A DNA stretch of 64,000 nucleotides from Lunularia cruciata (Eukaryota > Streptophyta > Marchantiopsida > Lunulariales > Lunulariaceae). Below, piece after piece: positions 13,584 to 26,185 of the stretch. How positions within the stretch are numbered: the stretch's first letter is position 1; each line of letters starts with the position of its first letter. The stretch covers positions 34,477,465 to 34,541,464 of the forward strand of contig OX419762.1 in the NCBI GenBank assembly GCA_948567375.1, in the 5' to 3' direction. Under the pieces are notes generated by a model. That model did not search any database. It was not told the DNA's origin and worked only from the letters and a program-made list of their open reading frames with translations. Made by a program: the position numbers and the translations under genes.

Positions 13584-14082
13584 TTCCTTCTTGGGACCTT
13601 TCCATCTCACATTCCTCATACTTCCACCTTCTTGTCCATGTTATCTAAATCCTAACACCAAGCCAAGTCTCATATTCTTATTGCTTAAAATAGGCAAAAG
13701 CAATATGCTTATCAATATCATTGTGACCTCACCTTTTAACTAGGTAATAAGGTCATACTTTCTTCCAATGACCTCCCTCTCTTACTTGATACCTAAGTTT
13801 ATAAACTTGTTCCTAATTAGATAGGTCCACTCTTGTCTAACATTCTCTTCCTTATATCTTTGTCAATGATCACAAGGAATACAAAGTTGATCATATCCTT
13901 GCATGTCACAACATCCAATATTGCTACCAACAAGAAAAGGAATATAAGGTCCTGTGGAAAGGATATCATCTTCTCAATGCCACATGGGAGCTCCTTTCTC
14001 ATCTTCAAAATGCTTAAATGGCCATTCAAGAGTTCAAAGATTCCATGGAAATGAGGATGCCACTAACTAGAGGTGGGGGAAT

Positions 14083-14543
14083 ACATACAAATATGGAGTT
14101 AGCAAAAGAGTTAGTAGAAGCTAAGGAGTTAGTAGAATCAACTACATGTAGTAAAACAAAGGGAGAACTAGCATAACCTACAAATGCTAAGAATATGCTA
14201 GAGCATCTAGGAAGATTTAGGGTGAGAAGCTTCCAAGTACCTTCCAAGGATCAAGGACTTGCACCTCAAGTTAACTACCAGCTTAGCTTGTATGCAAAGT
14301 AAATGGCTTCCAAAAAGAAGCTTCTTTGACAACTTCTCAGTTTGCTTAGCTTGCACTCCAATATGATGTCCTTAAGAAGGAAAATTTTTTGAAAGCTTCT
14401 CAAGAGCCTTGTATTGCTTTGATGTAAATACCAAAGCCCAAGCTCATGCTAGGCATTCAGAGTTCTTCACAATTGAAAGTTTTAATGTGACTTGAACTTC
14501 CATTTTACTTTCCATTCTACTATTTCTCTCTTTCACCTGTTAT
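14083..14543 (+). repeat. 3' LTR of family A copy 1
   Basis: It matches the 5' LTR at 8869-9265 in order and content: ATATGGAGTTAG, AGAACTAGCATAACCTAC, GCCCAAGCTCATGCTAGGCATT and TATTTCTCTC. It is preceded by the polypurine tract AGGTGGGGGA at 14071-14080. The two LTRs differ by many substitutions and indels, which means an old insertion. Confidence 0.75.
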
Positions 14544-15111
14544 AGAAGTTATATAACAAGAAATATGCAAATCATCAATATACATTTAATAGATTGATCA
14601 ACTTGATATAACTATATTCACACAATTTCATTTCTTTTGGGAGATATAATGAATCTTCATCTTCAAGTGACATGTTGAAAACTGATCTTCAAGTGTATGG
14701 TAAAAATCAATCTTTACTTATCATAATAAGTTTAATATGTGACACAACCATCAAATTATGAGTATGAAAATAATTAAAGATTGTTTTATAGATACTAAGA
14801 AATCAAATATGCATAGGAGAAGTTAATCCTTTTAAATATTATCAAATATATTATGTTGAATTTTAAAATATAAGTTGCATTATGGGACATATTACTTAAA
14901 TTAATTTCAAGAAATTAAATAACCTTTTGATTTATAAGGATTTAATCTTATTAACATTCTCGAAATCTTCAAAAAAAAAAAATGAGATTTTTATTGATAT
15001 CAACATAACACAAGCTTCCTTTTTGAGTAGTTTGGAGAAATTATTAATCAGTATAAATAATTCATCAAGAAATAAGTATGATACTATACTTTGCAAATTA
15101 ATCAATAAACT

Positions 15112-15138
15112 CTAAACCCTAAACCCTAAACCCTAAAC
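15112..15138 (+). repeat. Short interstitial telomere-type repeat
   Basis: Between three and four tandem copies of CCCTAAA, the usual plant telomere unit, in AT-rich DNA. It is too short to be an active telomere. It may mark old end repair or be chance. Confidence 0.8.
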
Positions 15139-15139
15139 T

Positions 15140-16450
15140 CCTCAAAACTTAGGTTACTTGCTCTACAATTTTATCAAACTACTTTTCAACTTTGCCAATC
15201 TATAGAATTGAGTAGAAAGCATTAATAATTTCTATTATCTTTTTCAACCCTAATATTTTGGCTAATATTGTGATGACACAATATTAGCCAAAAGTGGTAT
15301 AATGGCAAGTAATTGGCTATTCCTTAAGGAATATGGGTGTATATGGATCTTTGCTAGATTTGAAGAGATGTGTCACTATTGTGGTTATTTATTTTTACTT
15401 ATTTTTACCTTTTGGGTAGGAATCCCTCTGAAATGGGTGTATTGTCACCAACAATGTTGCACTACTCCAAATTGAAAACTAAAAGTCACATTCACTAAGA
15501 ATAAGTTCCAACTATTTCCTAAAGATGATGAGTTAAACTTTGAAGAAGATGCTTCACTACAAAGACATTCAACTCAAAAGGCTACGTACTACCACTCCCA
15601 ACAGAAAACTCCAAAGGAACTTTACATTGACAATAGGACTTTTCTTTTTGATTGTATAGCACTTTCAGCACTAAAATTCATTTTTTATTCATCAAGGTAT
15701 GGTGTTCCCCTTCAAAAAACTTAGGGATCTAAGACCCTAATCACAAATAAAAATTGTCACCCCTACTCAAGCACTTGGGTTCCTACTACAAAGTTCCTAC
15801 CTACTACTAAAAAATTCCATACAATCAATAACCAGAATTTAAGCAAAAGTGACAAAGGGATTTAGTACTTTTGCTGTATTTGTGGTCAAAGGACTAAATG
15901 AATTATTTATACTTTGTTGGGACCTTAAATAGTTTCTTCCTACTCTAAGCTAAATAAATTTAATGGTTGAGGAAAGCTAGAGATTTTCTTTTCTCATCTT
16001 CATTGTACATTGATAATCCTATCTTTGTCTTATCTTATCTATTTACCTATAAATTAATTAGGAAGGTATCAATCTTCTCAAAGACAACTTATAAGTTTGA
16101 TCTCCTTTGGACCTACTTCTCCAAAGGTTCTACAACTATGAATATTGACAGCCATAAAGATCTCTATACTGCTTACAACACCAAAGATCTCTTTTAGTGA
16201 AGTATCTTTGGCCTAAAATATTAGTACCAAGAACTACCTTTTCTTTTACAAATCCCAATAAGGAGCTCAATCCTCTCATTAAAAGTTGCTATTTCTAACA
16301 ATAGGTATCATATGTCTCATTGAACTTCCTATAGTCTAATTGCTAGTTGGTCCATTTTTCAACTTGATATGTCTTCCACTTGGGCTTCCAAACATGCAAT
16401 TTCAGCTCATGCAACTTTGTTTTCATTATCTTTCCTTGAACTAATTCCTC
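15140..16450. other. No recognisable feature
   Basis: AT-rich DNA with no supportable gene or repeat. A 76-codon open frame at 15967-16197 has no recognisable domain. Confidence 0.45.
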
Positions 16451-17414
16451 CAACATCACATGAATTGATCAAGTGCCTCCTCTAACTAATTTAGGACCTT
16501 TTGCTTACATTTCTCTAAATGATTTTGCAATGCCTCTACTTCTTTCTTCACCTCCTCTATCAATTGGAGTCAATCAATTTCACTTTCTTCCTTCTCCTTC
16601 TCTTTTGTCAAATATTTGGTTAGATTCTAAAACTAAATAACCACCTCCTTTTGGCATTTGGACATGTGTACTTCCAAGGTGATTACCTTGATGTTGGAAA
16701 TCTCCAATTCTCCCCAAATAATTACCACTTCTTTGTCTTAGATGTTCAATTGAACTTTGTACCCAAGTTGCATGTCCTTTTTATTTTTAACCAAAGAGAC
16801 TCCAGCTGAAACTAGATCCTTCAAAGTTCTTCTTCGTTCTTATGCTCTACAACTAGGGGGAGTTTTGCACCTTCATTTCAAATTCTCTTGTACAAGTGCA
16901 TCCACATTCCTAGCCTACTCTTTGTATAGGTTTTTGCTTTTCTTTAACTCTTCCTTCCACTTATCTTAGTTTTCCTTCTTGGTATATTTTACCTTGTGAA
17001 GTCTTCAAATAAGAGTTTTGTAATTGAATACATTTGGGTAGACTTCCTAATATTGAGGTAGAATGAGCTCCATCAGTTGCAAGGCCAACCTACCAAATAT
17101 ATCAAAAATTTGGGCACCCTCCATGTATTTGTAATCCTTGTTCTTGGATAGCATTTCCTTGCACTTTATTCTATACTTCACTAAGACGGTCTTCTTCTTA
17201 TCCCTCATCATCCTTTTACTTTGTGTTCCCAACCTTTGGCCTCTTGATGCACTTCAATTAAAATTTCCTTCTTTGCTTTCATTTTGGCCTCCACTTATTC
17301 TTCTTCTTGGGTGGGGCTAGGGGGTTCCTTTGGGTCAAATTAAGGTTTCTTCTTGGATCTTCAACTTTGTATTCTCTTGCAACTTGGTCTTATGAGCCTA
17401 TCTCTCACTCAGGA

Positions 17415-18074
17415 TGAACTTATAATAGTTATTAAGGTAGCATACCGTGGACTAAGAAGGCAAAGAACCTAAAGTCTACCACAATCCTCCAAGGTTAATA
17501 GTCCAATGCACCTCCAAGACTCAAGTCATTGCTCATTAAAAAACTCCATGAAAAAGATATAATTTCAAATGAAAAGATGATGAATACCTTCTGTTTCTAG
17601 TTTATAAACATATGAAATAATTACACACCAAAGTTACTAATTACTATAGTAATTCAAGTAACTAAGTAGAAAGTCATATAACGACAAAGAGTCCAAAGGA
17701 ATATCTAAACTCATGGCAATAATCCCTTAAGCATGTGATATTATCTTGACAACGAAGTCAAGGATTCCTTCACATTGGCTATCCTTAGACTATAAAAGAA
17801 TCCAACCCAAAAATGCTTGTAGGTCCAAGAGTTCTCAATTATTTCCTCAAATAAAAACACATAACAATAATATAAATAATACATTAAAATCCAAAATAAT
17901 GGTGCTCATATTTTTCTACTTACTCTAAAGTACTTCTATCTTGGCTATGACTAACTTAATCTAGTTATGAACAGTCTGGAAGCTTGGTTAAACTCTATAT
18001 AAAAAATACCTCTTAATACTTGCAATACCCAACTAATATCATAATAAAGCAAACATGCACTAATAGGTGTTACA
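17415..18074 (-). repeat. D-type LTR inserted in family F remnant
   Basis: The reverse complement starts TGTAACACC and ends in GGTTCA or its equivalent. It aligns over about 650 bp with the two D LTRs at 26186 and 27857, including the worn TATA region and the words GGATTC, TTATAGTC and GGAATCCTTGAC. No internal D sequence is beside it, so it is probably a solo LTR. The five bases on each side do not match. Confidence 0.75.
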
Positions 18075-18414
18075 ATATGCTTCTTGCTCCTCTATATTTG
18101 GAGCAAATTTTGTATCTTTGTATTTGTCTTTTGCCTTTATATCCCAATGTAGACTCTTGCAAGGTAACAATTTCTTCTTCTTCTAGATCCTTGTCTTTGG
18201 ATTCATTTACTTCCTTCTGCAAAGATACATCTACTATTGGAGAATTCTTCCTTCATCTTTTTATTTCGGTTTCTTTATCTTTGAGACCTCAATAAAATTG
18301 TCCTCTTTTTCTTCATTGTGGTTGTAACTTCTTTGTCCATTGGTAAAAACTCACAAGATCCTACATATTTAGCATTGATAACTTGGTATACCATAATGAG
18401 TGCCTTCCTTTGTA

Positions 18415-18437
18415 GGGAGGGAGGGAGGGAGGGAGGA
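18415..18437 (+). repeat. GGGA microsatellite
   Basis: Five to six tandem GGGA units. A local expansion in decayed coding sequence of family F. Confidence 0.9.
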
Positions 18438-19599
18438 AATACCCAATTGGATGGAAATGCTCAAGGAACTTCTTGTGCTCATTCTTTGTTAGTAAGTTGA
18501 GCCTCATGTATAAATGTATGGCAAAGGGGGCTAAGTATTTAACTCCACTATCCTCCTCAAACTCTTGGATAGGCCTCTTGATTGTAAGTAGAACATGTTT
18601 GTCCAACGTATAGGCTCTCCTTGGTACATATACTTGAAGAAGATTACATGCTTATTGTTGAGGTAGGTTGTTCTCTTTGGCAAAAACAATTTCATTATTG
18701 CCTCCACAACCATCTGCCAAGTTTGGTCTTTATAATTGCCTACCCTCCAACCATTGTTGGTGGATCTCTTTGTTGCAACAATTTGGTCACTCAAGTCCTT
18801 ATCAACAAGTCCAAACTTTGTGTCAAGAGTCATATCTCTAGTTGGACCTACCATTGCATCAAGGACATTCCTCCAATTCTCCTTGGTTCAAGTGTAAGGG
18901 TTCCCTCTTAGATCTCATGCATTTTTATCCTACCTCCCATTCATGCCATGGATGATGGTAAAATCACTCAACTCCCAATTCAAGAGCAATAAATAGAGTT
19001 GCTTGCTCTAGATCAAATCACTCCTATAATAAATTGCACACTTGTCACTATTTGGTTAAAAGTGATAGCTTTTGAGAACTTCCTTGTGGGTTTTTGGATG
19101 AACATCATAATCTTATTGATTGTGGAAGTAAACAACTGCAAAGGATTATGCAAACTACAAATAACTACAAAGATTTGGGTTGCTACTCACCCTTTGGCTT
19201 TGAGACTTAGAATGTTGGCATAAAGTGAAATTGCTCTAAGTGTACTTGATTTTAACCAAGATTCTTTAATGAGTACATGGGGAGTCATTCTCCACAAATA
19301 CAAGCCTCGTGTAGAATGAAAATGGTCTTTGGTTGCAATTCCTTATCTAGTGCATTCACTTATATGCACTATGTGGGTACCAAAGGTCCTTTGTACTTGA
19401 CTCCTTCACCTTTGACCACCCTTTGGACAAGACTCTTTTTAATATTTTTCCTTCAAAAAGCCTTTGGCTTCATACTTGTTAGATTTGTGTACCATTGCAT
19501 GTACAAACACGACTCTAAAGGAAACAAAACTAAGAGGTTTCATACTATGACCAAGCAATTATCCTACCATACTCTTATATAAAATAAAATAAGAGTATA

Positions 19600-21780
19600 G
19601 TGTCTCTATAAAATGTAAAATTAAAGACATTGCTATTCATAGATCTATAAGTAACTCCATGCATTTCTTTTTTTCAATCAACCATCTATGTAGAGAGTTA
19701 ATGTACTCATTTTTTGCATATCAACAAAGGTTTATCTTCAAATACAAGTTCAGCTAGAACATAAGATTTATATTATTTCTTTTGAAGCATATATTTCATC
19801 CATATATTCACTAGTATCTTGAGAAATTTTTAAATTAAAAAATAAAAATAAATTTTATAACAAATCAAATTTATAAAATTCTGTTTAATAAAAATAATAT
19901 AAATTATTTCCAAAATTTTCATATTTCATTATTTTTTTGAAAGGTTTCAAATGTCAACATTTAATGTTTTTCTTTCTAACCAATTGTGACTTTAATACCA
20001 AAACTCTTGCTTATTTTTTTAAATACATGTATGGTGGTAGTAGAAGATATTCATGTAACCAAATATCATGGTTTCCTTTTCTGGCAAATTTATTGGTTTT
20101 GAATTAAAGATAAATAATATAAATAGAATTTAATTTATACAAATATTTAGTTAAAAATTTAATAAAACCATATTTTTTCATATAGTTGATAAGATTATTA
20201 GTTGCTTTAATTTTTTTATGAAATTACAAAAGCACAAAGAGTAAACAGATTTCAAATTCTTTGATATACATGAGTCATGGATAGTTTAGCTTTTCATCCC
20301 ATAAGTTTGTATTTTTCCTTATTCTTTGAGGAAATCATTGAAAATTTAAGTTTTGCTAAAATTAGTCCTCTAGCACATTGATAAAAAAACATTAATTAAA
20401 TCAAATTATTAATTAAATTAAGAAGATACCATTAATTCTAAACCCCAACAATCTAATCTTTCATCAATTGTTACCCTTAAGACCTTTAAATATTGCTCGA
20501 GAGAAGAGAGTAATTTTCTTTGAAATATTACTAATAAATAATATGGAGATTTTCAAAAATGCACCTCACAAGTTGGGAAATTACAAAAGTACCCTTAACA
20601 AATTTGTAATGGCCAAAATATCCTTGGTTGGAGGAGAGGCAAGGTAGGATAGGTCAGTATTTTGCAGTTCTCTAGGTGGTGTGGTTAGAGGGAATTTTGG
20701 GTTTGAATAAATCAATCAAGATTGGTTCATATAAACTAGGTTTGATTCTTTGTAATTCATAATGATGTTAGAGCAAGTCAAATCAAGTAAAACATCTTTG
20801 AACAATTTTTACAAGTCTCTTGCATTGTTGTATCTTGCACAAGGCTAATATTGGGTTGTTAAGATAGGCAATCTATACTTAATTCATCTAAAAAACTCTT
20901 CTAAGATTTAGAGATTTCCTCTACTTTGTAATTCCAAATCTGTTTTGTTATTTCTCATCTTCAATGTATCTACTCGTACTCAAAGTGTGTAAACCTAAAG
21001 TGAAGTAATTCATGACTATGACGATTATGTTGATCAAGATATGTTCAATGATCTATGATGACTTTCATTGTGTAATAGCTCACACAACAAAAACCTTTTA
21101 ACACTTTGTGCCTTGGTTACTTAGTTCTACTAGATTGACTTTAGAGTTTTATAGGATATATAAAAAATGATGTATGCAAATGAAGTAAGGTGGACTGCAA
21201 TGCAAAATTTTGGTTCATATCCTTTTGGCTTTTGTCTTTTTCTTTGGGCATGAAAGTTGATGGAGCAAAAAATTACAACCCCCAACCAACCAAGGGTGTT
21301 TTTCAATAAAAATTTTGTTAGGGAAAATTTTGTAATTTTTGTAAATACTACTCACTTATAAAATCTAAAATTTATAATCAAATACTCATGTTAAATAAAA
21401 GAGCACTTGTATTGGGCAATTTAAAATTTGGAATTTGATCCCATTGTAAATAAAGAAATAAAAATAGAAATCACAATAAAACATCTATTATATTGTATCT
21501 ATTAGAGGATTTTGATGCAATGCTCTCAATGAAATTAACAAGGCTTGACATTCTCTATGCTTTGTGTTATAGGATTTTCAAAAGAAAAAGGGTCAAATAT
21601 ATCAATGTCTTATAAAGAACATGTATTATTTGGTGTATTCATCAAGAAGGACATTTTTGTGATGAATCATATGCATATTTACATTAAATTTTGTTAATGA
21701 TGATATTTGACTTGATGGATAACTTGTTTGAATTCTTCAAAGAAGTATAATTGACCAAAAGATTTATCTAAGTTGTGATC
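19600..21780. other. Very AT-rich stretch without recognisable features
   Basis: No supportable gene. 19800-20460 is especially AT-rich, with poly-A and poly-T runs. The word GATGTTAGAGCAAG near 20765 weakly resembles a primer-binding site, but no LTR could be matched before it. Confidence 0.5.
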
Positions 21781-21781
21781 T

Positions 21782-22259
21782 ATGAAATAGTTGTATATGA
21801 AATAGAACCTATGGAGCTAACCTTGACCTCTCAACCTTAAGTCAAAAAGCTCTTTATGCTTCAAGAAACCAACTCAGTGGTAGCTTTTAAAAACACTTGC
21901 ATAGATCTTAACATGCAATCTTAACTTTGCTTAAGTCTTGTTTTAGGAGATTAAGAGAGAAGGATTTTTTATGAAACTTAAAAATAAAATAACTCTAAGG
22001 AGTATTGGAGTCTACAATACATGAAATAATTGTATATGAAATAGAACCTATGGAGCTAACCTTAACCTCTCAATCTTAAGCCACAAAGCTCTTTGTGTTT
22101 CAAGAAACAAACTTATAGGTAGCTTTTAAAAACACTGGCATAAATCTTAACATGCAATCTTAACTTTGCTTAGGTCTTGTTTTAGGATATCCAAAGAGAA
22201 GGAATTTTTACAAAACTTAAAAATAAATACCTCTAAAGAGTCTTGGAACTCAAATTGCA
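21782..22259 (+). repeat. Two tandem 239-bp units
   Basis: ATGAAATA(A/G)TTGTATATG begins at 21782 and again at 22021, and the units then align throughout (GAACCTATGGAGCTAACC, AACATGCAATCTTAACTTTG). The second unit abuts the first. Differences are moderate, so the duplication is not fresh. No coding content was recognised. Confidence 0.85.
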
Positions 22260-22416
22260 TGTTTGGATATATATCGAGCTTGAAATATAGTTCAAGATAA
22301 ATTATCTCATGAATATATCTATCTCTTCTTGCATCTTTAGCTAAAATTTAATTCAGATGTAATCTATTTGGAGTGTCCTTAGCACCTTCATATGTGTAAC
22401 AAGGAGCAAGTCATAA

Positions 22417-24940
22417 CACTAATAATATGGAGTTTGCAGAAGCTAAATATAGCTAATGGGTAATAGAATTAGCACATAAGTAGAAAACTTGAAGAATATA
22501 CTAGAAGCATCTAGGAAGCTTCTTGGTCATAAGTTTATAGGAGCTTTGCAAGGGTTTAGTGACTTGTATGACAAGTTGACTACTAGCTTAGCTTGCACTC
22601 CAAATAGGGTACCTTCTAGAAGGAATTTCCCTTGGAAACTTCTTGTACCCAAGTTGCATATAAATACCAAAGCCCAAGCTTATGGTAAGCATTCAAAGTT
22701 TCACTCACTTGAGAATTTTAATGTCATCTTGTACTTTAATATTCCATTCTCTTGTTTCTTTCTTGGTCATTTATATTGGTATTGGAGAAAGAATAGGATG
22801 GATGGAATTTATGGACCACCAATTCTATTTCCTCCAAACCATTAGGATTTCTATATCTATGAATCACTTTTCCATATCTATGTATCATTTCCTTGGAAGC
22901 TTCTTAGGAGCATTTTACCCAAGTTGTTTATTAATAACAAAGCCCAAGTTCATGATAGGCATTTGGAGCTTCCCTCACTTGAGACTTCTAATATGATCTT
23001 TTACTCTAAGCTTCTAATCTCTTGTTTTTCTCCTTGGTCTTTTACATTGATATAAGAGCAAGAATGAGATGTGTGGAATCTATGGACAAGAAAATCCATT
23101 TGCTCTAAATTATTGAGTAGAATTTTGAATATGATCACCTTGTCTATTAAATCATTGATCCTTCAAACTATAACTTACAATGTATGTACATATTAACTTA
23201 GACAATTGCAATTAAAAAGCATTGTAGAGTATTATTCATAGCAACAACACTCACAGTTATTGCCATGCAATTATAGATTGAGCATCTTACATGATTTTTG
23301 GAAGATAGAGATTATGATAATCAATGATAGGAGCAAATAGAGAAAGCAACATTTTGAAAAATAGAAGATCAAGTTTGATTTCCAAAGCCAAAGGTATTTG
23401 AAGGCACAAATCTATTGAGTGTAGTAAGGAATTGTGTGTCTAATTGCAAATATTACTTTGAAATTACAAATCTTCTAGATGAATGGAGATTGATTCTCTT
23501 GGACTTGAGTAAATTAGATGGAGTGGCAAGACTATGGTGACAATTTTGGGTAGAGCAATCTCAATGGCAATCTATTGTTCCAATTTTGACATGGGAAGAA
23601 TTTTGGAATGCAATAATTAGGAGATTTAAAGCCATGAATAATGTATGAGCTACACATGATAGATTGGAAGAATTAAAGTAATTTTTTTTTGTGATTAACT
23701 ATATCACAAATTAAAAAACACAATAATGTGAATTCCAAAGATATTGGAAGTTGAAAATTTGGATTGGTTTGTGAGAGGATTGAAATCATGCACAAAATTG
23801 GAACTAAATTGTAACTATATGTGAGCACAAACATGCAAGAGACGTAATGAAGTTAATCAAATGCTTTGATTCCTTGGTTGTCACAACTTGGTCTCAAGCT
23901 AGACCTTCACAAAACCTACAAACACACAATACATAGGCGGAAGAGCCAACACCAATGGAGATTGATGTAATCCAATAGAAACTACTTGGCATTATATACA
24001 AAGAAAGCTTATGTCAAAATGATGGTTGTTTTATTGGTATGAGATTAAACATCATATTATCAAATGTCTAACTAGGAATTGATGATCTCAACCCATTTCC
24101 TAAATTGAGTTCTTAGAGCATAAGTACCAACAATCAAAGAGTCACAAGATGAGATAGTGAGCCACTTACAAGGAATATAATTTGTCCCTACAAGATTGAA
24201 GCTTGATTGAATGCAAGTTTGATACACTTACAATGTATGATATCTAATTGTGGCTTTAAAATTATGGTTGATTGTGAGAGTTTTTAGAATTGCATGTCTA
24301 TGAAATTTTCAATGGAATGATGTATTCATATAAAGTCAATATCTGGTAGGAAATTGATGATGGTAGATGCTTAAAAGGTCCTACATTTTGTACCTCACAT
24401 CTTGTTGCATTCAAAATTGAGAGTAGTACTTAGAGTGCATAAGTTTTGTAATAGCTCTCATACACTAGAATGTCATTGTAGGCCTTCCTTGGCTTATAAG
24501 GCTCAATTTGATTGGACCAATGACAAATTAAAGTACAAAACCAAAGTAAGAATTATTAATTAGCTTATTTGGATTTTTTGAGAAAGGCACCTCAGAACAG
24601 TCAACCAAAGATGTGAAGTTTGATATTATAATAGTTACAGAATAAGCTTTGGAGGAAGATAAAATTTTCTTTGTTATGTAGATCAAGTTGACCATGCAAG
24701 AAGAATCAAATGAGGATAAGAAGCCTCAAAATTAATGGTTGATTAGATAGTTCAAGAGTCTCCAAATTTGTTTTTGTATGATTTTCCAAGGGGATTACTC
24801 TTTGCTCAAGGTATGCCCTTCATAATCATGTTACAATCTTAGCAACACCATAGCTAGTTTTCTTGGATGCTAGATTTTTAGTTTTGGTAGTCATAGTTAT
24901 ACCAATAGTTGCTCAAAGAATACTAAGTGGTGGCCAAATT
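22417..24940 (+). mobile_element. Family A Ty3/Gypsy element, copy 2 (truncated, broken)
   Basis: A 5' LTR lies at about 22417-22775 and is followed by a second partial LTR end at about 22880-23045, so the LTR/leader junction is duplicated. After the second one comes a worn tRNA-Met site (TGATATAAGAGC). Traces of gag (about 23090-24150), protease (about 24210-24330) and the start of pol then follow, matching copies 1 and 3 in order. Recognisable similarity ends near 24.9 kb, before RT is complete, and no 3' LTR was found. It is heavily decayed with many breaks. Confidence 0.75.
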
Positions 24941-24959
24941 TTATGTTAGAGCTATTAAT

Positions 24960-25340
24960 CACACTATTAATCTATTGTTTGCATTGTCAGGTGGGCCATC
25001 AAAAACATCATTAAGGTTGGACTCTTAAGTCATTTAAGGAAGTATACCTTTGAAGTGCAACTCTAAATAGATCACTTCTTTGATGTTGAGACTTTGAATT
25101 CCTAGTTATGGTAGATAGAGGACACCAAGCATCACATGGAGTCTCTTAGCTAGAGTAGGTATGGCTTGATAATGTAATCAAAATCTATTATTGATAATAT
25201 ATTGACTTTAGTGTTGAGATTTTGATCCAAGTTGAGTTTATGATTAACTTATTATATTAAAGAAGTGAGTCAAGGTGAAATTGAGTGCAAGAAGTATGGG
25301 CATTCATGGTATTTCCAAGCTAAGGAGATTGTTAGTACCT
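24960..25340 (+). repeat. Family C LTR fragment
   Basis: It shares ordered words with the C LTRs at 27140, 30579 and 45799: GGGCCATCA, AAGTGCAACTC, TTTGATGTTGAG, CATGGAGTCTCTTAGCTAGAG and ATTAAAGAAGTGAGT. It is more worn than the other three. Both edges are approximate. Confidence 0.7.
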
Positions 25341-25436
25341 TCAATTATTTTGCTTGATTTCTTGAGTAATGAACATGGTGGAAGAGCTACTAGATTTCAT
25401 TATAATTTGATAGATTTTTGGTCCAAATGCAAAAAT

Positions 25437-26020
25437 ATTACCAAAATTGGGTCAATAGGTCTCCAATTGCATCAATATAAGAGTCAATTTGAGTGCAAGG
25501 AAGTGAAATTGGAGGTTGGCTATTGCAAATTAAACCAAGGTGAAAAATTAAGGTCAGCTTTGGAAATCTATCTCCCCAAATAAGGATTTGAAGTTAACTA
25601 TTTTGCATTGGAGAGATTAGCCTAATTTGGAGATTTGAACTTGGTAGAAAACTTAGAGGTTTGTTAGATTGGTGGAGGTTTGATCTAGAAGTTTGAGTTA
25701 GAAAAATATTAGTTTCATTTCAAGGAATTTAAAATTCTCTTAAACTTTTCTGAAATTCTCATTAAGCCTAGCAAGAGTCCAAATTTGGAGATTTGAGTTT
25801 GCAGAGATTGGCCAAATTTAAATATTTGTTAGACTTAGCAAATGTTAGCTAGATTGGTGATGCTACTAAAATTGGATCAATACATATCCAATTGTATCAA
25901 TACAAGAATCAATTTGAGTGCAAGAAAGTGAAATTAGAGGTTGGGTGTTACAAATTGGACCATTGTATAAAATTTTGGTCAAATTTAGGAAACTAACTCC
26001 AAAAATTAAGGATTTAAAGT
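25437..26020 (+). repeat. Dispersed direct duplication of about 155 bp
   Basis: A segment around 25437-25600 recurs at about 25865-26020, sharing TCAATTTGAGTGCAAG and AAGTGAAATT(A/G)GAGGTTGG. Between and after the copies are irregular short repeats built on the words TTTGGAGATTTG and GGAGGTTT, continuing to about 27000. No gene was seen. It may be the downstream region of a C-type LTR. Confidence 0.6.
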
Positions 26021-26185
26021 TCCATATTCTACAAATTGAAGATATTAGTCTAACTTGGAGGTTAAGATTTGGTGGAAGACTTGGAGGTTTAGCAAATTAA
26101 TGAAGGTTTAGCCTAATTTGGAGGTATATGTTTGGTGGAAGACTTGGAGGTTTATCAAATTGGTGAAAGTCTTATATGGAAGTTT

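Larger units (their letters stand above)
8869..14543 (+). mobile_element. Family A Ty3/Gypsy element, copy 1 (old, broken)
   Basis: A complete but heavily decayed LTR retrotransposon of about 5.7 kb. Parts in order: 5' LTR (8869-9265), degraded initiator tRNA-Met site (about 9267), gag (about 9300-10980) with a CCHC knuckle near 10880, protease (about 11090-11200), reverse transcriptase and RNase H (about 11650-12450), integrase (about 12600-13600), polypurine tract (14071-14080) and 3' LTR (about 14083-14543). The order protease, RT, RNase H, integrase identifies Ty3/Gypsy. The short word AAGT(T) occurs on both flanks, but termini are too worn to call a target duplication firmly. It carries dozens of breaks and looks much older than copy 3 at 61.9 kb. 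The gag holds a mitochondrial DNA insert, and the integrase region holds a 108-bp triplication. Confidence 0.85.
16450..19590 (-). mobile_element. Family F coiled-coil LTR element, copy 1 (old, broken)
   Basis: Minus-strand protein traces match the second F element at 55.3-59.1 kb in the same order. About 18854-18540 encodes a segment with KRTTYLNNKHVIFFKYMY. About 18530-18400 contains FAIHLYMRLNLLTKNEHKKF, the counterpart of FATHFYLKLNLLSSVEKKK in the other copy. About 17330-16480 is a long Glu/Lys-rich coiled coil (EEVKKEVEALQNHLEKCKQK). A D-type LTR lies inside at 17415-18074. No polymerase domain is visible, so the family may be non-autonomous or have lost it. The coiled coil suggests a gag-like structural protein, but this is inference. 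Outer limits are approximate; many breaks. Confidence 0.5.

Noticed and set aside
18361-18606. Short open frame as an intact small gene
   Set aside because: It matches part of the longer family F protein at 57.9-58.3 kb and contains a microsatellite expansion, so it is a decayed element fragment.
20755-20790. Primer-binding site and leader of another LTR element
   Set aside because: GATGTTAGAGCAAG is only a weak match to the tRNA-Met site, and no LTR could be aligned before it.
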